Made by a program: the position numbers and the translations under genes | Notes under the pieces: model-generated | Seen by the model: only the letters and a program-made list of their open reading frames with translations | What the model was told of the DNA's origin: nothing | Databases searched by the model: none | NCBI RefSeq assembly: GCF_030052815.1 | Contig: NC_079498.1 | Location: forward strand, 65,582,992 to 65,646,991 | From: Hevea brasiliensis | Taxonomy: Eukaryota > Streptophyta > Magnoliopsida > Malpighiales > Euphorbiaceae | Length of the DNA: 64,000 nucleotides | Reading direction: 5' to 3' | Part shown: positions 24,956 through 36,261 of the stretch, piece by piece | Layout of the letters: the number at the start of each line of letters is the position of its first letter | Numbering within the stretch: the stretch's first letter is position 1

Positions 24956-27900
24956 TATCGCAACGTATTTTGCGTTTGCCAGGCAATTCTCACCGAAGTG
25001 GAAAGGTGAGAAGTTGCCACTCTAATTTTGCGGGAAAAATAGAGAAAACCTTTTATTATATTTTTGAAAAACTTTTGTTATAAAGAAAACGATCCACTTC
25101 TATTTCAGAGATTCAAGGTTCAGGGTCTTTATACGTGTGGGGAAGGTGTTAGGCATCCCACATCGTCCTAAAAGAGTAGATGGATTTAAGGATATGCTCA
25201 AATGAATTAATGTCAATAATTTGAAATAAAACTTAATTTGTAATATTGGCTCCTTGCATTTGATGAAAAATATAAATGTAGGAACCCTTAAATATCTCAC
25301 TATTGGGGTAAGTCAAATACACAAGTAAGTGAAGCGACCCTAAAAGTGAATTTTGACTCTATTTGATCTTTGTTTTATTTTATTTTATTTTATTTTATTT
25401 TTTGAATCTTTTATTTTAAAAGAGTCTTCTAAATTTGACAATTAATTAAATTTTATTTGAAAATTAAATTTGGTTTGAAAAGTAAATTCCGTTTGAAAAT
25501 TAAATTGGGCTTTAAAAATTAAATTTGTTGAAATAAAATCTTGCCTAAAAGGAAATTATCCTAAAAATTGACTTATAAATTAAAATTTTTGGAAATTAGG
25601 TTAACTTGAAAATTAAAATATGTTTGAAATTGAAAATGGATTTTAAAATAGATTTTTGGTTTTAAGATTTTTAATTTTTTAAATCACATTATTAAAAACA
25701 TAGAAGACAATTATTTTTAAGAAATTGACTTTTTGTTTTATTTTAAAAAGTTTCAGTTATTTTATTAAATACAAATATTGTTAAATGGAGTCAAACATAG
25801 ATGTAATACAAATGATGCCTACTTAATATTTTATTAATTTTCTCCCTTTCCTTGATTAAAACTTTAAAACTGAAAAGGTGTCATTTAATTCCTAGGGATT
25901 TCAATAGATTGTGAAAACTTTCAACTCTCTATTGTTGATCCCATCATCGGTGTCCAAATAATTAAGGGTGTTATGCGTGTGGTGCGCTTAATTTTTATGA
26001 AATGCAATTTATGAATTGAATACGTATATTACTTACAAGTTGATCAAGAGATTTAGCAAGATGCCCCCAAAAGCTGGATTTTCTAAAATTCGTAGCTCTC
26101 GACCTGTTAAATAATTCTCATACAAGAATAATATTCTGTTTGAATTTATTATTGTCTTTAGAATAGTTTAAGAAAAATTAATCTAATTATTTTATTTTAT
26201 TGGGTGTAAGACGAAATTATCATTACGCCCAACAAACCATTAATTATTATTTCTTTAGGTTCGACATGCAATTATTATTGAACCCATGATCTTTATTTTA
26301 TTTTATTTTATTTTGTGAGATTTAAGATGAAATTATTATTAAACCTCTAATTATTTTAGTTTTATTTGATTCATAGAGCTTAAGATGAATTATCATTAAA
26401 CTCTAAAAATCTTGATTATTATCTAAATTATAAGATTTAAGATAAAATTATCATTAAACTCTCAAAGATGCTTTATTTCAAATTTGTAGGATTTAAGATG
26501 AAATTATTATTATTTTTATATTTTTAAATCCGAAGGTCTAAGATGCAATTATCATTAAACCTGAAGTAATTAAATCTTGTAATTAAAAAGATCTAAAATA
26601 AAATCATCATTAGACCTAAAATTATTTTAATTTTGTATTTTAGTCTATTTTATGGGTTTAAGCTATACTTATATTTAGGTGATGAAATTATCAACCAACC
26701 CAAAAAATTTTAATTAATGATTGATTTCTTATTTTAAAATATGTTTAAGGTGAAATTACCATCAAATACTAATTAGGGTCCATGATGAAACTATCAATGA
26801 ACCCAAAGGTTTAATTAATTTATTTCCATAATAGGGCTTAAGAAGAACTTTTCATTAAAACCCAAAATTTAGATAAATTATTTTGTTTTAATAGGTTTAA
26901 GATAACATTACCATTAAACCTAAAGTATTAATTATAAAATTTTATTTTAAATAGGATTTAAAGTGAAATTACCATTAATTCCAAAATTTAATTTAGATTT
27001 TTATCTTTAGAATTTATGATAAAATTATCAATAAGCTTAACAAATTAATATAATTTTGTGAGGTCTAAGATACAATTATCATTAGACAGAAGATCTTCTT
27101 CCTTTAATCTAATTTGTTTTTTTTTTGTTTTTAGGATTTATGATCAAATTAACAATAAATCCCAACCAATCTTTGAATTAATATTTTTTAATTACAAGGT
27201 CTAAGATGCAATTATCAATAGACCTAGAATAATTAATCTCAAATTTATGACAAACAAGGTCTAAGATGAAATTATCATTAGACCTCCGATATTTAAATTT
27301 TGCTTTAATTTAATTTTTTTATTTACTTTATTTTTCAAGATTTATGATTTAAAAAAAAATATCCGACTACTCCCTATTAACATAATACCACTTGAAGGCC
27401 TTATATTTGGACTCAACAAAAAAATAAAATAATAAAATAAATAAAATAAAATAAATAAAAATTAATTGATGAAATTTAAAATGAATTAACAAGTTTTCCA
27501 CACTCTATAACTTATAAATAATCCGAACACCTACATCTCATTTCAACATGATAGATAATTTTTAAAACCATAGAAAATTGAACATTCAATTCATATATCA
27601 ATAGATCATCTAGCAGATTACGTTTTTAATCTACCACGTATTATAATTGGTGACCAACAAATAACAATCAACATTTCCTTTTCTCAATCACTATCAAAGC
27701 AAAAAGAAATCAACTCAACAACTCTAAACAACCTGAATTTTAAAGCTACAAATTTCAAACATCATCTTATCAAAGCCATAAATTTATTTATTTTAACAAA
27801 ATCCATTAAGATTGAATGAAAATTAATCTAACAGAGTTGTTTGGGATCAAGAAAGAGACCTTAACCCTTGGAGCGAAACTGAGAATTTGGACAGAAGACA

Positions 27901-28597
27901 GCTGATGCGAGAATTAAATCTTGGAGGAGACAACGTTTTCCTTTTGAGAGGAAAGAAGATGAGTCCCCTTCTAGGAAAACTAATAACGTTGCTATCAAGA
28001 GTCTTTTTTTTTTTTTTTTCAGGAGAGGATTCATTCTCCCCTTTTAAAGAGAGGCTTGTGTCTTTTCGAGAGAGTCAAAGGGAGTGGAAAGGTTCCTCTT
28101 TTCATGTAAAACTAGGTTATTTTTAAGAGAGCAATCAAAGGGAAAAGGAAAAGTTTCCTTGTACAGGTAGATAAAGAGTTTAGGAAATTTAATAAGATTA
28201 ATTCCTCATTAATTGAATTTATTTTCTTTTATTTCTTCAAAAAAAAAAAACTAAAATTTAATGGCAACAAACTAAAACCCAATAGAATATTTCTTTTTCC
28301 TAAAATAAATAAATAAAATTTAGGATAAATTGAAAATGTAAAATGAATTTCAAGATCGAAATTAAAATCAAAATTGAATCTAAACAAACCTTTTAAATTT
28401 GCACTTTTAATTAAATAATAAAGATAAAATTACTATTTGAGAACCAAAACTAAAAAAGGAAAAAAAAAAAGATTGAAATAAAAAAATGTCAATTAAAATT
28501 GAAATTGTTTTTTTCTTTTTCTTCTTTATTTTCCTATTTTATTTTATTTTTTTTTTAAAAAAATTATTTCCGGTCCGAACAAAATATTATGTCTACA
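24956..28597 (-). repeat. Tat element 3' LTR
   Basis: This 3642-bp LTR begins TGTAGACATA on the minus strand at 28597, next to the polypurine tract. It ends at 24956 with a TGCGATA-like end; the 5' LTR copy keeps TGTGACA. It closely matches 40424-44048 throughout, with small indels in homopolymers. It is strongly AT-rich and contains the hairpin array 26201-27286. Short open frames are chance. Confidence 0.92.
26201..27286. repeat. Array of about 19 short hairpins with a constant centre (3' LTR copy)
   Basis: Roughly every 60 bases a motif with centre GATGAAATTATCA is flanked by 7-9 base arms that are inverted repeats of each other. Examples: GGTTCGA 26259-26265 with TTGAACC 26278-26284; GGATTTAA 26489-26496 with TTAAATCC 26524-26531; TAGGTTTAA 26892-26900 with TTAAACCTA 26914-26922; GGATTTAT 27134-27141 with ATAAATCC 27155-27162; AGGTCTAA 27257-27264 with TTAGACCT 27278-27285. 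Several other members have one mismatch or a G-T pair. The arms differ between members but match within a member. Confidence 0.8.
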
Positions 28598-28611
28598 GCT
28601 GCCCCTCTTTA
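28598..28611 (-). other. Polypurine tract of Tat element
   Basis: On the minus strand AAAGAGGGGCAGC directly precedes the TGTAGACA start of the 3' LTR. This tract form is typical for Tat-lineage elements and fixes the LTR boundary. Confidence 0.88.
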
Positions 28612-28944
28612 CATTTTTTCTATTAAAGGGAAAAAGAAAAATATTTTCTAATTTCCTCATGACAGGAAACATGTAAAGACAAAAGGACATATGTTTTGGA
28701 CGGGCAAAATTAGAAGACAAAATAAGTAAATTAAAAGACAAAGCAAATAAAAACATTAAATAAATTGGGATTTAAAATGGAGAAAAATCAAACTAGATAA
28801 CTAGGTAGGAGAAATTTGAAGTACAATGCAAAATCATGGACACTAAGGTCCGAAAAGTAAAAGAGTTTTCTAATTTCCTAATAACAAGAAACATGTGAAG
28901 GTATAGACTCATTTTGAATGAAAGGAATGAAATAAATGAACAAC

Positions 28945-30475
28945 CTGAGCTCAACAGAAATTTAAATGTAGGAAATTTAAAAAGCAATATAGCTCAACAA
29001 AAATTCCAAAGCGAAAATTTAAAAGGCGACATGGTTTAGCAAAATTTGAAAGCAAAAAAAATTTAAGAAGTGGCGCAGCTTAACAAAAGTGTAAAAGCAG
29101 GAATTGAAAGAGTGACATAACTCAACAGAAATTTAAAAACAAGAATTTAAAGAACAACATAACTCAACATAAATATAAAAGCAGTGCGGGAATTTAAAGG
29201 GCGACATAGCCTGATAGAAATTTAAATGCAAAAATTGAAAAAGTGACATAGCTCAACAAAAATTTAAAAGCAATGGGAAACTTAAAGGGCGACGTGGCCT
29301 GACAGAAATTTAAATGCAAGAGTTGAAAGAGCGACATAGCTCAAAATGATTTTAAGACCAGGGATTTAAAGAGCGACATAGCTCACCATAAACTTAAAAG
29401 CAATGCGGGAATTTAAAGGGTGACATAGTCTAACAGAAATTTAAATGCAGGAATTGAAAAAGCGACACAACTCACTAGAAATTTAAAAGCAATGGGAAAT
29501 TTAAAGGGCAACGTAGCCAGACAAAAATTTAAATGCAGTAGTTTAAATAGCGACATAGTTTAACAGAAATCTAAATGCAGGAATTAAAAGAGCGACATAG
29601 CTCATCAGAAATTTAAAAGCAATGGGAAATTTAAAGAGTGATGTAGCCTGACAAAAATTTAAATGTAGAAATTGGAAAAGTGACATAGCTCAACAGAAAT
29701 TTAAAAACAAGACAAAAATTTAAAGGGCGACGTAGCCCGACAAAAATTTAAACGCGGAAATTGGAAGAGCGACATAGCTCAATAGAAATTTAAAAACAAG
29801 ACAAAAATTTGAAGGGCGACGTAGCCCGACAGAAATTTAAATGTAGAAATTGGAAGAGCGACATAACTCAACAGAAATTTAAAAACAATAGGAAAATGTG
29901 AAGGACGACGTAGCCCGACAGAAATTTAAATGTAGAAATTGGAAGAGCGACATAGCTCAACAGAAATTTAAAAATAAGACAAAAATTTGAAGGGTGACGT
30001 AGCCCGACAGAAATTTAAATGCAGAAATTGGAAGAACAACATAGCTCAACAGAAATTTAAAAACAATACACAAAATTTGAAGGGCGATGTAGCCCGACAG
30101 AAATTTAAATGCAGAAATTGGAAGAGCGACATAGCTTAACAAAAATTTAAAAACAAGACAAAAATTTGAAGGGCGACGTAGCTCGACAGAAATTTAAATG
30201 CAGAAATTGGAAGAGTGACATAGCTTAACAGAAATTTAAAAACAATACAAAAATTTGAAGGGCGACGTAGCCCGACAGAAATTTAAATGGAGGAGTTGAA
30301 AGAGCGACATAGCTCAATAGAAATTTAAAAACAATATGAAAATTTGAAGGGTGACGTAGCCCGACAAAAATTTAAATGTAGGAGTTAAAAGAGCTACATA
30401 GCTCAATAGAAATTTTAAAACAATATGAAAAATTAAAGGGCAACGTAGTTTGACAGAAATTTAAAAGTAAAATAA
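28945..30475. repeat. 89-bp tandem array in the 3' untranslated region, two hairpins per unit
   Basis: Unit starts at 29832, 29921, 30010 and 30100 give a period of 89-90; about 17 units fit, more diverged at the left end. Each unit has two similar halves: GAAATTTAAATGCAG..GAGCGACATAGCTC and GAAATTTAAAAACAA..GGGCGACGTAGCCC. Each half can fold: GAGC/GCTC around GACATA (29767-29780) and GGGC/GCCC around GACGTA (29725-29738). Tandem arrays in this position are known for Tat elements and have been linked to new satellite DNA. Open frames read on the minus strand here are repeat translations, not genes. Confidence 0.92.
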
Positions 30476-31589
30476 AAAAAATTTAAAGAAATTTAATTAC
30501 CTGTAATTTTTGGATAAGTTGCCTCCTAAATTTGTTAAGGTATCTGTGCTCTTAAGGAAAACATGAATACTTAAATATAATCTTGATTCAATACCTACAA
30601 AATAGTATAAGATCTTAAAAAAACTCTAGCAAAGGATCCTTTTTACTTGCAAGAGTTTACTGGACATTAAGCTTGAAGCTAAAACAGAGATAGAGAGTCA
30701 ATCCCAATAAAACCTGAAGGACGTGTATACTTTTTTTTTTTTTAGCATCTGTCGAAAACACCCTTTTTGAATTCCCCCTTTCAAGCTCTTTTTTTTTTTT
30801 TAGCTTTCATCTTTCACTCATTTTGTAAAGAGCGCCTTTTCAGGTTTTCACTCTCTTTCCCTCATTTTGCCAAGGACGCCCTTTAGGTTTTCATCCTTGC
30901 TGGTTTTTATTTTATTTATTTATTTTTCCCTTTTTGTAAGAGCTTGAGGAACTTTCTCTACTAATTGCTTCCCTAATCAAGCTTTGACCTTTTGCCCTCA
31001 TATCTACATGTTTGGGCCATCAGAGAAATCCACTTAGTCCTTTGTATCTGCATGTTCAAGTTATCAGGAAATCTTTCCAACACTATTCAAAAAGCAAGAT
31101 ATATAATGTACCTGAATTTGTAATTTCTTATTTTATAATCAAGTATTAAACAGATTTGTACAAGGATTAGAAGCAAGAATATGATTTATGACTTTGAACA
31201 GGAAGTGGTAGACAATCTCTAAAATTTAGTAGATTAACTTTAAAAACCTCTTCTTGCCATGAATGCCAGCAGCCCTATCTCTTTGGTAATTTAATTCCTT
31301 TGAAAAGTACCTTAGTGCTTGAATCTCTAGATTTAGAAAATCCTAACATTTCAATTGTCGTACTAATCTCCCTTATTCCTCCAAAGTTTTGATGATGCCT
31401 TTTTAGCTTTTCATTCTCGTATGTTTTTCTTTTTTTTTTCTTTTTTTTCTCCCCTTTTATAGGACACCTTTTCATGTTTTTTCCTCTCTCTCGTTTTGCA
31501 GAGAGTGCCCTTTCGAGTTTTCACCCTCTTTCACTCATTTTGCCAAGGACGCCCTTTCGGGTTTTCATCCTTGCGACTTTTTTTTTTTT
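30476..31589 (-). other. 3' untranslated region of Tat element with pyrimidine-rich hairpin repeats
   Basis: Between the end of pol and the 89-bp array there is no coding sequence. Long T runs (30731, 30790, 31430, 31578) alternate with ~43-bp repeats of the form TTTTCATCC..CATTTTGCCAAGGACGCC. Two copy clusters are at 30815-30900 and 31455-31575. Their arms pair: AAAGAG 30827-30832 with CTCTTT 30853-30858; CAAGGA 30871-30876 with TCCTTG 30894-30899; CAAGGA 31544-31549 with TCCTTG 31568-31573. The stretch 30905-31430 between them shows nothing recognisable. Confidence 0.7.
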
Positions 31590-32870
31590 TTAGGCATAAT
31601 ACCTCTTCACCGCATCTGAGTTTACTGGGTTTGTCAACTCCTTTCCATCCATGTGTGTCAATATTAGAGCTCCTTCCGAAAATGATTTCTTTACTACATA
31701 AGGCCCTTCATAAATCGGTGTCCATTTTCCTCTCAAATCACCTTGATCCAACAAAAATTTCTTTAAGACAATGTCTCCAGGTTGAAACTCTCGAGCACAG
31801 ACTTTCTTATCAAATGCTCGAGCCATTCGACTTTGGTACAATTGACCATGACACACAACAGCCAACCGTTTTTCATCAATCAAATTGAGTTGGTCCAATC
31901 GCATTTGAACCCACTCCATATCATTTAATTCTGCTTCTGCCAAAATCCTTAATGAAGGTATCTCTACCTCTATTGGCGAGACTGCTTCCATACCATACAC
32001 TAGTGAATATGGAGTTGCCCCAATAGAAATTTTCACCGCAGTCCGGTATGCATGTAGAGCAAATGGGAGCACTTCGTGCCAATCCCTGTACGTGATTGTC
32101 ATTTTCTCAATTATCCTTTTAAGATTCTTATTCGTAGCCTCTACTGCCCCATTCATCTATGGCCGGTATGGTGATGAATTGAGATGATGAATTTTGTACT
32201 GATCACACAACTCTTTGACTTTTGAGCCATTCAAGTTTTTGGCATTGTCAGTTATAAGCTTGTCAGGAAGGCCATATCTATAGATAATGCTCCATTTAAG
32301 AAATTTCACTACTGCATTTTGAGTAACACTGGCATATAATTCTACTTCAACCCATTTAGTAAAGTAATTGATGGCAACAAGAATAAATTGATGCGCATTT
32401 GATGCTTTTGGAGTGATTGGACTAATAACATCCATGCCCCACATTGCAAAGGGCCACGGGGCTACTAAATTGAAGAGATGATGAGGAGGAGCATTTATTC
32501 TATCATAATAAATCTGGCACTTATAACATCTTCGAAAATACTCAATACAATCCTTTTCCAAAGTAAGCCAAAAATAACCTCGACGGAGAATCTGTTTAGC
32601 CATCATATGTCCATTAGCGTGTGTTGCACAATTCCCTTCATGGGTTTCAAATAGAATCTTTTTAGCTTCTTTTGCATCAACACAACGTAACAATTCCCCA
32701 TCAAAATTCCTTTTGTACAGGATTTCCTCGCTAGGAAAATATCCCAAAGACATTCTTCTGATCATTCTCTTATCATATTTGCTTGCTCTTAGTGGGTATT
32801 CCCTTGTCTTGATATATTGTTGAATATCATAATACCAGGGCTTCCCATCCACTTCTTCTTCGATCATCAA
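31590..32870 (-). pseudogene. Tat integrase, one premature stop
   Basis: Two open stretches in the same frame are separated by one TAG at 32157-32159. In the first, the zinc-binding HHCC is visible as H77, H84/H88 and C115-C118 (RRCYKCQ). Catalytic D147 (GMDVI) and D208 (ITDNAKN) follow. The third acid is E6 of the second stretch (MNGAVEATNKN). The C-terminal part has FQPGDIVLKK and KWTPIYEGPYVV blocks and ends with ..VKRYYA at 31590. No chromodomain follows, as usual in Tat elements. The stop lies between the two catalytic aspartates and the glutamate, so a full enzyme cannot be made. Otherwise this is the best kept part of the element. Confidence 0.92.
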
Positions 32871-32909
32871 GTAATAAACAGGGTCATCTCTAGCCTTTAT
32901 AAGAAGAAT

Positions 32910-33860
32910 TTATACTCCTTTACCTTCCTCAATTTGTGCCATGACAGCTAGTGTTGCTAAAGCATAGGCAAACTGATTCTTATCATAGCTTAAAAGAGTA
33001 AAAGTAATCTCATCAAATTTCTTAATTAATTCAATGAGATATTTCTGGTATGGAATCAATTTCGGATCTCGAGTTTTCCATTCCCCTTTCACTTGATAAA
33101 TTATTAGAGCTAAATCGCCATATACTTCTAACTTCTTGATTTTCATTTCAATAGCTGGTTGTAAACCACTCACACAAGCTTCATATTCAGCGACATTGTT
33201 TGTACTTTCAAATTTTAACTTTACTGCAATTGGGAAACGTTTTCCATCTGGAGATACCAAGACTAATCCGATTCCATTACCTAATACATTGACTGCCCTA
33301 TCAAAATATATTTGCCAGACATCACTCTGCTCTTTGATTTCTCCCTCCACTGTATTTACATACTCATCCGAGAATTCAAAATCCAAAGCTTCATATTCCT
33401 TGATTGGATTTTCTGCTAAGAAATCTGCTATAACACTTCCCTTTACTGCCTTTCTAGTCATATAGACAATATCATATTGGGACAGTATGACTTGCCATTT
33501 GGCTATTCTTCCTGGTAAGTATGGATTTTCAAACACATACTTGATTGGATCCATTCTGGAAATAAGCCAAGTCTTGTAATTTAACATATAATGCTTAAGG
33601 CGATTAGCAGTCCAGGCTAGTGTACAATAAGTTCTCTCAATAAATGAATACCGAGCTTCACAATCATTGAACTTTTTACTTAGATAGTAGATAGCCCTTT
33701 CTTTCTTGCCAGAATCATCATGTTGCCCCAAAACACAGCCCATTGAGACCTGAAGAACTGCCTTGTACAAGATTAATTGTCTACCTGGAATATGTGAGAC
33801 CAGAATGGGTGGATTTGATAAGTAATTCTTAATCTTCTCAAATGCCTCTTGGCAATCATC
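32910..33860 (-). pseudogene. Tat RNase H followed by archaeal-type RNase H
   Basis: Within the 286-residue frame 32910-33770, residues 1-119 are the retroelement RNase H/connection (MGCVLGQHDDSGKKERAIYY at about 10-29; KWQVILSQYDIVY; IADFLAE). Residues 151-278 are the second RNase H that defines the Tat lineage: IYFDRA (D157), NNVAEYEA (E195/E197) and VYGD (D219). The last conserved block reads NQFAYALATLA. Family members carry aspartate where tyrosine 269 stands, so one catalytic acid looks lost. The first RNase H also seems to lack its first acid near residue 7. Stops flank the frame (33864-33866 and 32910-32912). In the family these enzymes degrade the RNA strand during reverse transcription. 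Confidence 0.88.
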
Positions 33861-33863
33861 GTT

Positions 33864-34574
33864 CTAAGTAGCAGAGTTGTTTTTTCTCAATAACTTGAAA
33901 ATTGGTTCAGCTTTAGCTGTGAGATTAGAAATGAATCGGGAAATGTAATTCAGTTTCCCTAGAAAGCTTCGAACTTCCTTTTTAGTCTGTGGTGGTGGCA
34001 TCTCCTGGATAGCTTTGACCTTGTCAGGGTCAATTTCAATTCCCTTCTCACTAACAATGAATCCTAACAATTTTTCCAATTTCGCCCCAAAGACACATTT
34101 TGCAGGATTCAGTTTCAGTCTATATTTCCTCAATCTTTCGAACACTTTTCGCAACACTGCCACATGGCTTTCCGCCCCTCTTGATTTAATAATCATATCA
34201 TCCATATAAACTTTAACTTCTTTGTGCATCAAGTCGTGAAACAAAGTAACCATAGCATGCTAATATGTTACCCCAACATTCTTGAGCCTAAATGGCATGA
34301 CTCTATAGCAGAAAACTCCCCACTGGGTGATGAAAGCCGTCTTTTCCTTGTCTAGCTCATCCATTAGAATCTGATTATAACCAGAGGCTCCATCAACACA
34401 AGAACACCTGCCCAAACCTGCAACATTGTCAACTAGTACATCGATATGTGGGAGAGGAAAATCATCCTTTAAGCTAGCTTTATTGAGATCTCTATAATCC
34501 ACACATACCCTCACTTTACCGTTTTTCTTCATTACTGGAACCACATTGGCTACCCATTCTGGATATTTTACCAC
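33864..34574 (-). pseudogene. Tat reverse transcriptase
   Basis: Two stretches share one frame, split by a TAG at 34260-34262. The upstream one shows VKYPEWVANVVPVMKKNGKV and RVCVDYRDLNKA, fingers-domain motifs, and QWGVFCYRVMPFRLKN. The downstream one has VYMDDMIIKS with the catalytic YMDD at residues 16-19, then KCVFGAKLEKLLGFIVSEKG and the VRSFLGKLNYISRFI thumb block. In the MPFRLKN block arginine stands where glycine is usual. Another stop lies at 33864 and one at 34596. Gene order and motifs are those of Ty3/gypsy. Confidence 0.92.
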
Positions 34575-34595
34575 TTCTAAAAACCCAGCATCATA

Positions 34596-35834
34596 TTACT
34601 TTTTGACTTCATCCCTAACCTTTATCAACATGTCCGGATGCATTCTTATAAGTTTTTGCTTCATAGGTATCGTCCCTGATACCAGAGGGATTTTGTGGGT
34701 TACAATGCATGGATCAACTCTTGGCATGTCATCATAAGTCCAGGAAAATACATATAGGAACTCTTTGAGTAATGAAACCATTTCATTCATCTCCTCATTA
34801 TCTATGACTTTCAACTCCTTTTTATCCTCTTCTATTCCCAAATTCAACGTGTTCATTCCATCACCATAAGGTATTAGACTGGGCTCATCTATTTCTAGTT
34901 GCTTAACTATTTCTTTTAGAGGTGTACACTCTTCTTCCTCATCAACACTATTGTCCTCCATGGCAATCAAAGGTTTATCAAAGTTAATATGGGGAATATC
35001 CATATTGATTGAATTATTACTTTTAATATTGGGCTTAGAAAACAATGAAAAAGGAGAAGTCAATTGTTGGCTTAGAAAGAAGAATGAAACATAAGAAACA
35101 AGATTTGAAAGATGCGCTACTTTTATTAATGGAAAATCATAAAATAAGGTCCATTTACCTAAGACCCACTCGACACCATGGACTAAGTAATCAAAGGGTT
35201 GGTAACATCAAATATATTACTTTAAAAATAATACTAGAGCATCCTCTTCTTCCCAATTGTTCAACTGCTCACCTTCTTGCATAGGCACAATCAATAGATC
35301 ATAACTCTGACTTGGCTCAAGGACATTAACGGATAATTTTGACAGAGACCCCTCAATCTCTTCAGTGATATCCTGAATGACTGGGAGTGGATGAGCTACT
35401 TGAGTGGCTGAGAGGAAAGTGTCTTGAATGTGAGGGATAACCATCTTCTCATCATAAAATTGGTCAAAGTGCTGATCTCTCAGAATATGCTTCATCCAGG
35501 GCTTCTTATCAAACAAACCATTTTCACTGTACCTTAACCCAAAATGCCCTTCTCTCTTATTCATAGTAATAGGTTCTGCTATCCCTTGCAGACTAATGCC
35601 CAAGCCTTTTCCCTTTTGATATCCACTCTTTAACATCACCTTTGCTACCATGTTGGACACCTTCGGAGTATGCCTAAGTATACCTGCTGATTCTAGTGCT
35701 TGAAAAGAACTTTTAAGCGCTTGCTTAGTTGTTTCTATATAAGGGATCGATTGAGGTTTAGTAACCAGCATTACTTCTTCCCCTTTGACTGTCACTAGCT
35801 TTCCATTAGCAACATACTTGATTCTTTGATGCAA
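34596..35834 (-). pseudogene. Tat pol segment with G-patch domain, upstream of reverse transcriptase
   Basis: The 205-residue frame 35217-35834 contains a G-patch-like stretch: VMLKSGYQKGKGLGISLQG at residues 66-84, then FGLRYS. G-patch domains bind RNA and occur next to the protease in several retroelements. The frame 34596-35063 is acidic (DNSVDEEEECTPLKE) and ends in the linker that leads into reverse transcriptase (SWTYDDMPRVDP, VRDEVKK). Between them (35064-35216) are stops in the same frame. All parts lie in the frame of the later pol domains. Function of the acidic linker is unknown. Confidence 0.75.
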
Positions 35835-36261
35835 GGAGAAAGGTACAACATTAGCCGAATGTATCCACTGTCTACCAGCAACATCGTATAGGCAAGCTCA
35901 ATATCCATTACTTGAAAAATGACATTAAAATTACAAGCCCCAACTTGTAATGGTAGTTTAATGTCCCCTAACACCTCTCTTTTGGTTCCGCCAAAGGTTT
36001 TAACTATCATATTGCTTGAATGCATCAGAGAAGGTTCAACAGGAAGTTTAGCCAAAATGGCACTTAGCAATACATTAAGAGCTTGGCTACCATGCATTCC
36101 TTGCATTTTACAGTGATATGTAAAGCCTTAGTGTGTTTTAACCCAGCTGGGTCAATTTCATCATCGGAGAAAGTCATAAAATTCGAAACTTGAATTTGCC
36201 CCATAATTTTCTCAAACTTTTCTGGAGAAATATCAGCAACAATGTAAGCTTGATCTAACAC
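35795..36261 (-). pseudogene. Tat aspartic protease, active site lost
   Basis: The frame 36064-36261 carries the N-terminal half (ALHITVKCKECMVAKLL). A second frame, 35795-36106, carries the C-terminal half (NVLLSAILAKLPVEPS, FGGTKREVLGDIKLPLQVG, FQVMDIELAYTMLL). The two meet at about 36060-36075 with the Asp-x-Gly active-site block missing between them, so a short deletion of roughly 20 bases removed the catalytic motif and shifted the frame. Retroelement protease cleaves the polyprotein; this copy could not. Family placement rests on the flanking conserved blocks. Confidence 0.8.

Noticed and set aside
29957..30142. Open frame with repeated LSYVALPISAFKFLSGY wording
   Set aside because: It is the translation of the 89-bp tandem array, not a gene.
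28945..30475. CRISPR array
   Set aside because: The units are contiguous, diverged 89-bp repeats without unique spacers, inside a plant retrotransposon.
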